From: a bacterium
GTDB lineage: Bacteria; SAR324; XYD2-FULL-50-16
Length of the DNA: 64,000 bases
Assembly (NCBI GenBank): GCA_018829445.1
Contig: JAHJTV010000066.1
Coordinates: forward strand, 1-64,000
Direction of reading: 5' to 3'
How positions within the stretch are numbered: position 1 is the first letter of the stretch; the number at the start of each line of letters is the position of its first letter. This document shows, in pieces, positions 57,142-64,000 of this stretch. A program made the translations under genes and the position numbers. Under the pieces are notes generated by a model. It was not told where the DNA came from, did not search any database, and saw nothing but the letters and a program-made list of their open reading frames with translations.

Positions 57142-58599
57142 TTATACAGGAACTACCTCTTCTACTCCCTCCACTTGCTCCCCAACCGGCAGCAGGTACT
57201 TATATGAAAATATCGAAATGATCCCCGCCAGGTACATAATCAGACCAAAAATTCCAGATGTAACAAACATGGAACTGAAAAAATCGCCCATGGAGTCCTG
57301 AATCAGTAATGCAATAGTCATTGCCAGGGCACTGTTTCTCAAACCGGTTTCCAGAGAAATCGCCCGAGTCTGGTAGTTGTCAATCCTGAACAGCTTCGAA
57401 AACAAAATCCCAAACAGCATTCCCAGCATTGTTATGGAGAAAACCGTTAAATAGAATTTGACACCATAGCGGGCAGTATCCGTAAAAATGGTCAGGTTAC
57501 TCAAAACTCCTGCTATAATAAGCACCAGAAGGGCAATGATCCCAAGGGCCGAGAAAAACGGGGTCATCTTTTTTGCCAATTCCGGCCATTTTCCCCTGAA
57601 CGACATACCCAGTATCAGTGGAATAATCACCAGGATTAAAATGGTCTGAATCACTACTTTGACCGGAATCGTTATTTCAGGCATGTCAGAGCAATAAAAC
57701 GCCAGTAGCAGAGGTGTAAATACAATGGATAGAACAGTTGAAAACGATGTCAGGGATATGGATAGAGCCAGGTCTCCTTTGGCGTAATAAGTCATCAGAT
57801 TTGAAGTGACACCGCCAGGAATGGCCGTGATCAAAATCATTCCCACAAAAATGAATGGATATGCTTCATAAAACCCGAGAACATGCCCCAAAACCATGGC
57901 TAAAAATGGCATCAAGCCAAACTGCAATAGCTGCCCCACGAGAATTCCACGAGGTTTTGTGAACACCAGCATAAAGTCTTTGATCGTCAAAGTCATCCCC
58001 ATACCTACCATCACAAAAAACAGCATCAGGATAATACTGGCTTTAAACACACGATCCAGCAACACCTGCTCAGGTTTCGCTGTTAGTTGAGCAAATGTGT
58101 AGATTTTGTCTGCCACTGCCGCATCCACCCTCTTTATTTTAAATTCCATTTTGTTTTCAAACGCCGTGTCCAAAAAAGCATAAGGGGAACTGCTATTCTC
58201 AGCCAGATCAGAGAGGTTTTCCGGTACAGAAAGGATAAAAAGCTCACCCGTAAGTTTTCGAATTAAATAGATCCCGGGAATAGTCTCAGCATCGCCCGTG
58301 TGCTTACTTCCAACGATTCGCAAATTCCCGACGAATTCTGTCTCTTCGGCTTCACTCCAATTCAGACTCCTGGATTCCTCGTTTAGCTTTTGTATTAAGG
58401 ATGAGTCAGCTCCGCTTTCCAAGGCTTTTGAAAGCCTTTCATATGTTTTCTGACCAGGGACATCACTCGCAAAAACTGTCGGAACCATAAACAGAACAAC
58501 CAAAAAAAGGGTAACCATTATCGAACCGAGAGTTGTGATTCCATCTTTCTTTGTCTTTTTACCGCTTATTTCCCGGATTTTTTGTACACATTCAACCAT
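57142..58599 (-). CDS. SBF/BASS-type transporter with large N-terminal periplasmic domain
   Basis: A 485-aa membrane protein. Residues ~23-44 are a signal sequence (IMVTLFLVVLFMVPTVFASD) followed by ~140 soluble residues (YERLSKALESGADSSLIQKL to YTFAQLTAKPEQVLLDR). Residues ~187-475 form a bile-acid:sodium-symporter-like fold with FVMVGMGMTLTIKDF, GMILITAIPGGVTSNLMTYY, ISLETGLRNSALAMTIALLI. SBF proteins move organic anions with sodium. The N-terminal domain is not part of the standard family and may capture substrate in the periplasm. Its promoter shares an operator with the dehydratase genes, suggesting uptake of that pathway's acid substrate. Confidence 0.9.
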   Translation of the reverse strand: MVECVQKIREISGKKTKKDGITTLGSIMVTLFLVVLFMVPTVFASDVPGQKTYERLSKALESGADSSLIQKLNEESRSLNWSEAEETEFVGNLRIVGSKHTGDAETIPGIYLIRKLTGELFILSVPENLSDLAENSSSPYAFLDTAFENKMEFKIKRVDAAVADKIYTFAQLTAKPEQVLLDRVFKASIILMLFFVMVGMGMTLTIKDFMLVFTKPRGILVGQLLQFGLMPFLAMVLGHVLGFYEAYPFIFVGMILITAIPGGVTSNLMTYYAKGDLALSISLTSFSTVLSIVFTPLLLAFYCSDMPEITIPVKVVIQTILILVIIPLILGMSFRGKWPELAKKMTPFFSALGIIALLVLIIAGVLSNLTIFTDTARYGVKFYLTVFSITMLGMLFGILFSKLFRIDNYQTRAISLETGLRNSALAMTIALLIQDSMGDFFSSMFVTSGIFGLIMYLAGIISIFSYKYLLPVGEQVEGVEEVVPV

Positions 58600-58731
58600 C
58601 TAATTCTCCTTATGTTTGAGGGGACATTTACCTAAAGTAGAACTTAATCTCTTCACTATACTTTAATCTACTGTTTTTATTACGAGTAATACAGAAGAAT
58701 CAAAAGTGAATTGACTACTTGTCTGCTGGTT

Positions 58732-58760
58732 TAGCTACCGAATGGTGGTCGGTTTGTCAA
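58732..58760 (-). promoter_or_regulatory. SBF-transporter promoter region with the shared TetR-type operator
   Basis: On the minus strand TTGACA (58760-58755), 17 bp, then TAGCTA (58737-58732), a weak -10. The spacer contains the perfect palindrome ACCGA-ATGGTGG-TCGGT (58737-58753). Position and sequence match the dehydratase promoter at 56337-56365. Confidence 0.6.
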
Positions 58761-59051
58761 TCAATATCTGTAATACATGTACTGGCGAATAACATGAAAA
58801 GTAGTTGGGGAGCCTTGGCGACCTGAATAATCTCAAAGGTCGCAAGATCGAATTCCTTTTAGAGCTTGGATCTGGTTGATTAAGGCTTTGCTGCGCAGAA
58901 CAAATTTACTCTGATAAAAATCTTTATAGGTTGAAAAAAAGGTCGAAATTATTGACACTTTGGTATAAAGATAGAGCAACCAACAATGAATGAGGCAGGG
59001 AGCCTGAAGCCGTTCGTTAACTCCTGCAATCAACTTAAACGAGATTCGGCA

Positions 59052-59942
59052 ATGGTTACAAAAAATTTATTTATTTCAATTCTTCTGCTTAGTATTTCAC
59101 AGTCTCTGTTTGCCGACGACTTTATCAATTTTCTGGGTATCCGTTTTAAGGATATTTCCGCCGGTAGTTTTTATATGGGAAGCTGTAAGCCCTTAGGCGG
59201 CATTACGGAAAAAAAGACGGGTCTGTTCGGATTAATAACCGAGAGCGTCTGTCCCTCGGGCGGAAAAGCCGATATGGCGGCAGAAGAGGATGAACAACCG
59301 CAACACCTGGTTAACATTAGCAGGCCTTTTCAGATCGGGATTCATGAAGTGACTTATGGTCAGTACAAACAATACCTCAACGACAATAATCTGATAGCAT
59401 CCGTAAATTTTACGAAACACAACTCCCATGGAGATGATTCAGCCCTGGTATGGGTATCCTGGTTTCAAGCCCGGTCTTTTATCGACTGGCTCAATCTCAA
59501 AAAACCGGCTTCTGACAATGGAAAATACAGACTACCGACTGAAGCAGAGTGGGAATATGTAGCTCGGGCAGGCACAACCGATCCCTATTTTTTTGGTGAT
59601 CAAAGTTTTCAAATTGGTAGATTTGCCTGGATTATCAAAGATTTACATGGTTTTGGGCAGATTTGGTCAAAACCGGTTGGACAAAAACAACCGAATCCCT
59701 GGGGGTTATATGATATTTACGGAAATGTCTGGGAATGGGTGCAGGATGTATATGGAGAAAATTATTATAAAAACAGTCCGACCGATGATCCAAAAGGACC
59801 AGTCACCGGAGGTACACAGGTAGCCAGAGGATGCAGTTTGTATACAAGTGCCGTAAACTGCCGTTCTGCAAAACGCTTCTCTCTGGCAGCGGATCAACGA
59901 AATGGCACCATTGGTTTCAGACTGGTGAGGGAGCTGCCTTAA
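59052..59942 (+). CDS. Exported SUMF1/formylglycine-generating-enzyme-like protein
   Basis: About 296 aa. Residues ~4-20 are a signal peptide (LFISILLLSISQSLFADD); the rest is a SUMF1 fold: SAGSFYMGSCKPLG, IGIHEVTYGQYKQYLN, YRLPTEAEWEYVARAGT, NPWGLYDIYGNVWEWVQDVY, and the end TIGFRLVREL. The catalytic Cys pair of sulfatase-activating enzymes is not present: the matching segment reads ARGCSLYTSAVNCRSAKRF. So it is probably a SUMF1-domain protein of another class (binding or unknown chemistry) acting in the periplasm. Start at ATG 59052 is chosen for the export signal. Several extra Cys in 65-95 may form disulfides. Confidence 0.85.
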   Translation: MVTKNLFISILLLSISQSLFADDFINFLGIRFKDISAGSFYMGSCKPLGGITEKKTGLFGLITESVCPSGGKADMAAEEDEQPQHLVNISRPFQIGIHEVTYGQYKQYLNDNNLIASVNFTKHNSHGDDSALVWVSWFQARSFIDWLNLKKPASDNGKYRLPTEAEWEYVARAGTTDPYFFGDQSFQIGRFAWIIKDLHGFGQIWSKPVGQKQPNPWGLYDIYGNVWEWVQDVYGENYYKNSPTDDPKGPVTGGTQVARGCSLYTSAVNCRSAKRFSLAADQRNGTIGFRLVRELP

Positions 59943-59969
59943 TAGACTGGCCATTATTAAAACTCAGAA

Positions 59970-60377
59970 TCACGATCTTGGTCTCAGTGTCAATCCGTAA
60001 ACCAACCCGATCACAACCATTTCGCCCAAACCGGTTAACAGCACATAAAGATGCGTGACGTTCGGCACTTTGAAGATCATCCAAGATGTGGCAACGCTCA
60101 TCAATACCCTGAAGAACCAGATCATGAATCCATAAAAAACACCTTTTATCCAACCGGCTTTACCGGGAAGCCCCTGGTACAGAACCAAAAACAAGCCTGC
60201 CATGACAAAGCCGTAAAAAAGATCAATAACAATACCAGCCTCAATATTGACCGAAGATTTTAAAATCGGTTCATAGACCGACAACAGTCCCTGGGCTAAC
60301 GGGTTTGCATTTATCACCCCATCAAGAAATCCGAAAACAATCCCACTAACAATGCTGACGATAAGATAACGAATCAT
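59970..60377 (-). CDS. Small four-helix membrane protein (hypothetical)
   Basis: A 135-aa hydrophobic protein with about four membrane segments: YLIVSIVSGIVFGFLDGVIN, GIVIDLFYGFVMAGLFLVLY, GVFYGFMIWFFRVLMSVA, LYVLLTGLGEMVVIGLVYGL. Charged residues inside the segments (Asp, Glu) are spaced like those of small transporters or membrane-stress proteins. I recognise no named family. Its 3' end lies 27 nt from that of the SUMF1 gene (convergent), and the gene stands alone. Confidence 0.7.
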   Translation of the reverse strand: MIRYLIVSIVSGIVFGFLDGVINANPLAQGLLSVYEPILKSSVNIEAGIVIDLFYGFVMAGLFLVLYQGLPGKAGWIKGVFYGFMIWFFRVLMSVATSWMIFKVPNVTHLYVLLTGLGEMVVIGLVYGLTLRPRS

Positions 60378-60517
60378 TTTCTTGAAAGATTTAATTGTTT
60401 TGAATTACCTCATGCCTGATGAATGAAAGGATATAGTCATCCCCCATGAAATCAATTGTCTTCTTTTTGAAAGGCTGCCCGGCATTGATAATCAGGATGT
60501 AACCCCTTATATACATA

Positions 60518-60955
60518 TCATATTTTGTTTGCAAGTGCTTCAAGCACAGTATGCCAGGCCCGATCCTGCCATTGTCTGGCCTCTTCCCACTCTGCAGTAC
60601 TGCGCCAACCCGAATGAATCACATGCAAGTCAGTTCCAACGCTGCTTGGAATGAAGAAGACCACAACATGTGTCAGGGGGTCGGCACTGTTTGCAAACTC
60701 CTTATACTGCTTCGGACTTCGCCATTCGAATGATAGAAACTGGTTGGGTTTGATTGCTGTAACCCGACAGCCTATTGTGCTATCATTTTCTCTGTCTTCG
60801 GGTACCCAAAATAATTCATACTTGCCACCAACTTCTGGTTCAACTTCTGCCACACGGCACAGCCATGACTCCAACTGGTGATTGACAGTAAACTTCTCAA
60901 ATGCCTTGTGCGGATCGCACTGCAACTGAACTGTCTTGTGTATGATTTTATCCAT
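60518..60955 (-). CDS. SRPBCC/AHSA1-family START-like protein
   Basis: A 145-aa protein with the AHSA1 plan: IIHKTVQLQCDPHKAFEKFT, NHQLESWLCRVAEVEPEVGG, YELFWVPEDRENDST, FLSFEWRSPKQYKEF, HSGWRSTAEWEEARQWQDRA. The fold binds hydrophobic ligands or assists Hsp90; family members in bacteria are mostly uncharacterised. The start has a usable ribosome-binding site (GGAGAAACTG) on the minus strand. Single gene; the long intergenic region upstream holds no other gene. Confidence 0.88.
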   Translation of the reverse strand: MDKIIHKTVQLQCDPHKAFEKFTVNHQLESWLCRVAEVEPEVGGKYELFWVPEDRENDSTIGCRVTAIKPNQFLSFEWRSPKQYKEFANSADPLTHVVVFFIPSSVGTDLHVIHSGWRSTAEWEEARQWQDRAWHTVLEALANKI

Positions 60956-61633
60956 AGTCAGTTTCTCCTTTTTGCTTTTATATACAAATCATTTAACAGA
61001 ATAATTCCCTTTGTACCTTTTTTCTCCAAAACCTGTTCAATCGACTGTGTAAGAATACCAGCCAATTAGCATCAATGCGAATCCTGACAATTCTTAGCAT
61101 ATATTTTCCAAAAAAACAAAATTAATCCGGGCATTTTTAATCGTACGTCTGGGATAAAAAGGGGCAAAATTGAACCGGGATTGTTGGCCGTTTTCGTTTT
61201 CTACCAGGGGGTCAAGTTTCTTGTGATTAACAGTTAAAACAATAAGATAAAGTTTCAGCTGCGCCAGGAGGAGAGAAACTACTGCCAGAGTGAGCCGTAT
61301 AACAGATAGTCTTGTTCAGGCACCAATTTTCTGCACAGGTACTCATCGTCTACGATGATAACATGCAAAAACTTTATATTTGACAAATCCAAGGTTTCGA
61401 TGATAATAATGCAATATTATTGCATATAAAGCAATCTATGGAACACAGATAACCGGAATCAAGTGTTTAATTCACTTAAAAAATCGTTTATAATGCTGTT
61501 TTGAAGAGCCTAATAACCTTATCAAAGCAACTAAAGTTGGCTTTTATACAGAATCCTGCCAACAAACACAGTGAGTTCTATACTAAAAAGTGAACAACAA
61601 TAATTATTAGAGAAACCTAAAAGAGGACAGATT
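60956..61633. promoter_or_regulatory. 680-bp intergenic region with operator-like palindrome and promoter for the ThDP enzyme
   Basis: ATGCAAT-ATT-ATTGCAT (61409-61425) is a perfect 7-bp palindrome. AAGTG-TTTAATT-CACTT (61461-61477) overlaps the expected -35 of a promoter with a perfect -10 TATAAT (61489-61494). A 139-nt leader follows before the start codon. No gene is supported in the remainder. Confidence 0.5.
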
Positions 61634-63520
61634 ATGCTTCAGACAATAAGAGAAGAAAGAATGACACGGGCGAGACTAATCAGAGATGCCGGCGGTCTCA
61701 ATAGCGCGATTGAATCCGGAAGTCTGGCCCAATATATTGATTTATCCCTGTCCGAAGCTATTGTACTAGGTCTTATTCAACAGGATGTTAAAAATTTCGT
61801 TGGCATTTTTGGTCATGGATCAACTGAAGTCGCTGAAGTATTGCGAGTTTACGAGGCTGAAGGGCTGGTAAAAATGTATCCTGTCAGAAATGAAATCGAG
61901 GCTGTACACGCAGCAACTGCTTTGCGATGGGTAACCGCAGAAAAGTGTGCGGTTGTGACTTCAATAGGCCCCGGGGCAATGCAGGCTTTTGCCGGATCGC
62001 TGGTGCCTTTGAGCGAAGGTTTGGGCGTTTGGTTTCTGATTGGAGATGAGACTACTGAGGATGAAGGTCCGAATATGCAGCAGATTCCCAGTCATGAACA
62101 GGATCAGTTTCTCAAGCTGTTTTCTGTTATGGGACCAACCTATAAGCTTCACACGCCCGGAGCAATCAACACAGCGCTGACACGAGGGCTGGTTACCACC
62201 GAACATCCGATTCGTCAGAGTCCATTTTACCTTTTGATGCCGATGAATACTCAGCCGGAAATCATTCCCGACTTTAACCTGAAGTCATTTCCTGCAGATT
62301 ATCCCCCGAAACTTGGTGCCGCAGCAGACAATGGAACTTACCTGCAGGTAGCCGAAGCACTTTTGAAGTCAGAAAGGATTGTTGTCAAAGTGGGGGGTGG
62401 CACAATCAAAGCAGGTGCTGAACTGCTGGAATTTCTTGAGTTAACAGACGCCGTGGCCGTCACCAGTCCCCTGGTTCCGGGATTGGTGCCCTATTCAAAT
62501 CCGAGAAATATGATGGTGGGTGGTTCAAAAGGCACCATCTGCGGAAACTATGCCATGGAAAATGCAGATCTGCTGGTGGCAATCGGCACTCGCTTTGTCT
62601 GTCAGTCAGATTGTTCCAGAACCGGTTATCCAAATGTCAAAAAAGTAATCACCATTAATGGCGATGTGAACACAGCGCTGCATTATCGAAAAACAACTGC
62701 CTTGGTGGGTGACATTCAAGCCACCTTGTCCGGACTGAACGCTGTTCTGAGGGAAAAAGCAACCGATCAGAATGATCAGTCCTCTCGCTGGTTGCAGGAT
62801 TGCAGCAAAAAACGGCAGGATTGGGAAGCTTTTAAACAGGCACGATACTCGTCTCCCTGCCTGTATGATGAGATGTGGAAAAAAGAGGTTCTAACCCAGC
62901 CGGCAGCTATCAAGGCAGCACTCGACTGGGCAAGAGACAACCAAGTTGTTTCCTTTTTTGATGCGGGAGATGTCCAGGCCAATGGTTTTCAGATTGTTGA
63001 GAATGAACGCTATGGACAAACATTCACCGAAACGGGAGCAAGTTATATGGGGTTTGCATCATCAGCTCTCTTGGCTACGGCCATGACAAAACAGCCTTTT
63101 TATGGCCTGGCATTTACTGGTGACGGCTCCTTTGTGATGAATCCCCAGATTTTAATTGATGCTGTACAGCATAGGGCAAGCGGTTGTATCCTGCTGATGG
63201 ATAATCGCCGGATGGCTGCCATTTCCGGTTTGCAGAAAGATCAATATAAAGAGGCGTATGCCACCAATGATAGCGTTGAAGTTGATTATGTTGCCTGGGG
63301 CAATGCCATAAAAGGGGTCAGAGCTGGCGATGGCGGCTTTTCCGTTGAATCACTCCTGGAAGCCCTGAATAACGCCAGGAAGCATAAAGGATTGTCGTTG
63401 GTTTATATAAGAGTTTACTCCGGGGATGACCCTCTGGGGGGCATGGGAGTTTTCGGTCGCTGGAATGTCGGTAACTGGTCAAAGGAGACCCAGGCACTGC
63501 GCCATAAAATTGGTTTGTAA
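61634..63520 (+). CDS. ThDP-dependent enzyme, IolD-like (trihydroxycyclohexanedione hydrolase family)
   Basis: A 628-aa three-domain thiamine diphosphate enzyme. Pyr domain ~40-220: VRNEIEAVHAATALRWV (the catalytic Glu), TSIGPGAMQAFAGSLVPLSE. Central domain ~240-390: VKVGGGTIKAGAELLEFLEL, PLVPGLVPYSNPRNMMVGGS. PP domain ~430-610: GDGSFVMNPQILIDAVQ and ILLMDNRRMAAISGLQ, the GDG-x~26-N magnesium-ThDP motif. Layout and length match IolD, which opens the inositol-derived trihydroxycyclohexanedione ring. The ribosome-binding site is GAGGA. An IlvD/Edd-family gene follows 270 bp later, so a cyclitol or sugar-acid pathway is likely. Riboswitch-made TPP upstream in the window is its cofactor. Confidence 0.88.
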   Translation: MLQTIREERMTRARLIRDAGGLNSAIESGSLAQYIDLSLSEAIVLGLIQQDVKNFVGIFGHGSTEVAEVLRVYEAEGLVKMYPVRNEIEAVHAATALRWVTAEKCAVVTSIGPGAMQAFAGSLVPLSEGLGVWFLIGDETTEDEGPNMQQIPSHEQDQFLKLFSVMGPTYKLHTPGAINTALTRGLVTTEHPIRQSPFYLLMPMNTQPEIIPDFNLKSFPADYPPKLGAAADNGTYLQVAEALLKSERIVVKVGGGTIKAGAELLEFLELTDAVAVTSPLVPGLVPYSNPRNMMVGGSKGTICGNYAMENADLLVAIGTRFVCQSDCSRTGYPNVKKVITINGDVNTALHYRKTTALVGDIQATLSGLNAVLREKATDQNDQSSRWLQDCSKKRQDWEAFKQARYSSPCLYDEMWKKEVLTQPAAIKAALDWARDNQVVSFFDAGDVQANGFQIVENERYGQTFTETGASYMGFASSALLATAMTKQPFYGLAFTGDGSFVMNPQILIDAVQHRASGCILLMDNRRMAAISGLQKDQYKEAYATNDSVEVDYVAWGNAIKGVRAGDGGFSVESLLEALNNARKHKGLSLVYIRVYSGDDPLGGMGVFGRWNVGNWSKETQALRHKIGL

Positions 63521-63789
63521 TGTCATTAGTATGGTAGAGCGGGGTTACATCCTATAAGCGCTTACTTAAGCAAATATTACCAAGAGCAAGAATTACGGTA
63601 GGGCGGGGTTACATCCCCGCCAGAACCGACTCAAAGGCGGCCATGCAAGACAGCCCCACCGTCAGCTTTACGAATGTTTAACAGGTCTATATCAATCGGA
63701 GGAATGGATATTAACGTATCCCTTTTTTTAGAACTCCCGGTTTTACCAGGGATCTTTTTATTTAACAAAACACCAATCGGTACAAATCG
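63521..63789. repeat. Spacer with two GGTAGRGCGGGGTTACATCC motifs and a hairpin
   Basis: GGTAGAGCGGGGTTACATCC occurs at about 63533-63552 and GGTAGGGCGGGGTTACATCC at about 63598-63617, the latter continuing into GGCGGGG-TTACAT-CCCCGCC (63602-63621), a 7-bp hairpin. This is a REP-like intergenic repeat. A GGAGGA-ATG mini-frame at 63698-63803 is judged non-coding. Confidence 0.65.
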
Positions 63790-64000
63790 ATGTCAAAAAA
63801 AGAGCATATAGAGGGGATCAATCGGAATCTAACCAGTTATGGGGACGTTGGATTCAGTCGTTACCTGCGGCGAGCTTTTTTATCATCTGCCGGCTATGAT
63901 CGCATCGACCTGGGAAAACCAATCATCGGAATTGTTGACACATCATCCGATTATAACAGTTGCCACCGACAGATGCCGGAAATGGTTCAGGCAATTAAAA
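63790..64000 (+). CDS. IlvD/Edd-family dehydratase, 5' part (runs off window)
   Basis: The 70 visible codons read MSKKEHIEGINRNLTSYGDV, FSRYLRRAFLSSAGYDRID and KPIIGIVDTSSDYNSCHRQM. This is the N-terminus of the IlvD/Edd family (R-x-x-x-x-x-GYD...KPIIGI-x-NTWSD-x-N-x-CH), which dehydrates dihydroxy acids or sugar acids with an iron-sulfur cluster; the Cys in NSCHRQ is a cluster ligand. The first residues lack the RSAGL-type IlvD start, so sugar-acid dehydratases are more likely than IlvD itself. Start ATG 63790 has no clear ribosome-binding site. The remaining ~500 codons lie outside the window. Confidence 0.85.
   Translation, partial: MSKKEHIEGINRNLTSYGDVGFSRYLRRAFLSSAGYDRIDLGKPIIGIVDTSSDYNSCHRQMPEMVQAIK

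Noticed and set aside
1..64000. CRISPR arrays, tRNA and rRNA genes, replication origin
   Set aside because: No regularly spaced repeats, cloverleaf genes, rRNA signatures or DnaA-box clusters were recognised by eye in the window.

Overview
The window looks like chromosome of an anaerobic or microaerobic Gram-negative bacterium, most likely a Desulfobacterota lineage (Desulfobacterales-like). The grounds are an estimated G+C in the low forties, a 2-hydroxyacyl-CoA dehydratase/benzoyl-CoA-reductase-type gene pair, acyl-CoA chemistry, a thiamine operon using ThiH (tyrosine lyase) rather than ThiO, NtrC-type regulators, a TauE/SafE plus universal-stress-protein cluster, and many decayed mobile elements. 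This assignment is inference from gene content; no rRNA or tRNA gene was recognised.

Layout. 1-3 kb: a decayed RHS gene end, then two toxin-antitoxin modules (Phd/YefM + PIN toxin; Phd/YefM + ParE toxin) separated and bounded by copies of one dispersed repeat. 3.3-12.4 kb: a YhhN-like membrane protein and a co-directional five-gene unit (adaptor, RND pump, TolC-like protein, OmpR-type regulator, sensor kinase). 12.9-16.1 kb: a mobile-element graveyard with an IS91-like remnant, a REP-associated tyrosine transposase between 25-bp inverted repeats, a histidine kinase broken by one in-frame TGA, and an internally deleted DDE insertion sequence. 16.3-19.6 kb: a stress/transport cluster (56-aa peptide, UspA tandem protein, TauE/SafE permease, small membrane protein, second Usp-like protein). 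20.2-25 kb: a Lon-type protease with a response-regulator receiver domain inserted before its AAA+ module, facing an NtrC-type regulator and its kinase. 25.5-31 kb: TerB-like protein, TetR regulator and a three-gene redox operon. 31.8-41.3 kb: a membrane kinase-REC-LytTR protein lacking the phospho-accepting His, an acyl-CoA dehydrogenase, lipoprotein SppA and a CBS-domain histidine kinase. 41.9-49.8 kb: DUF3795 protein, ECF-like sigma factor, GNAT enzyme and a TPP-riboswitch-controlled thiEDSCGH operon. 50-64 kb: TetR, pirin, a LysR remnant, an SDR dehydrogenase, the dehydratase pair, a divergent TetR gene, an SBF-type transporter, a SUMF1-domain protein, two small proteins, an IolD-like ThDP enzyme and the start of an IlvD/Edd-family gene that runs off the window.

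How genes work together. Three regulatory circuits can be read from DNA sites. (i) Two GTTGC-N5-GCAAC palindromes and a sigma-54-like promoter precede the Lon-receiver gene, opposite the NtrC/kinase pair. (ii) A 17-bp motif (GTTAGTAWTACTTACTT) lies at the promoter of the TetR-linked redox operon and overlaps the -10 box of the acyl-CoA dehydrogenase 9 kb away, which suggests one regulon. (iii) A 25-bp motif containing ACCGA-N7-TCG lies in the -35/-10 spacer of both the dehydratase promoter and the SBF-transporter promoter, which flank a TetR gene. The strongest candidates for something unusual are the receiver-Lon protease with its circuit, the His-less membrane kinase-REC-LytTR protein, and the repeat-bounded toxin-antitoxin cassettes.
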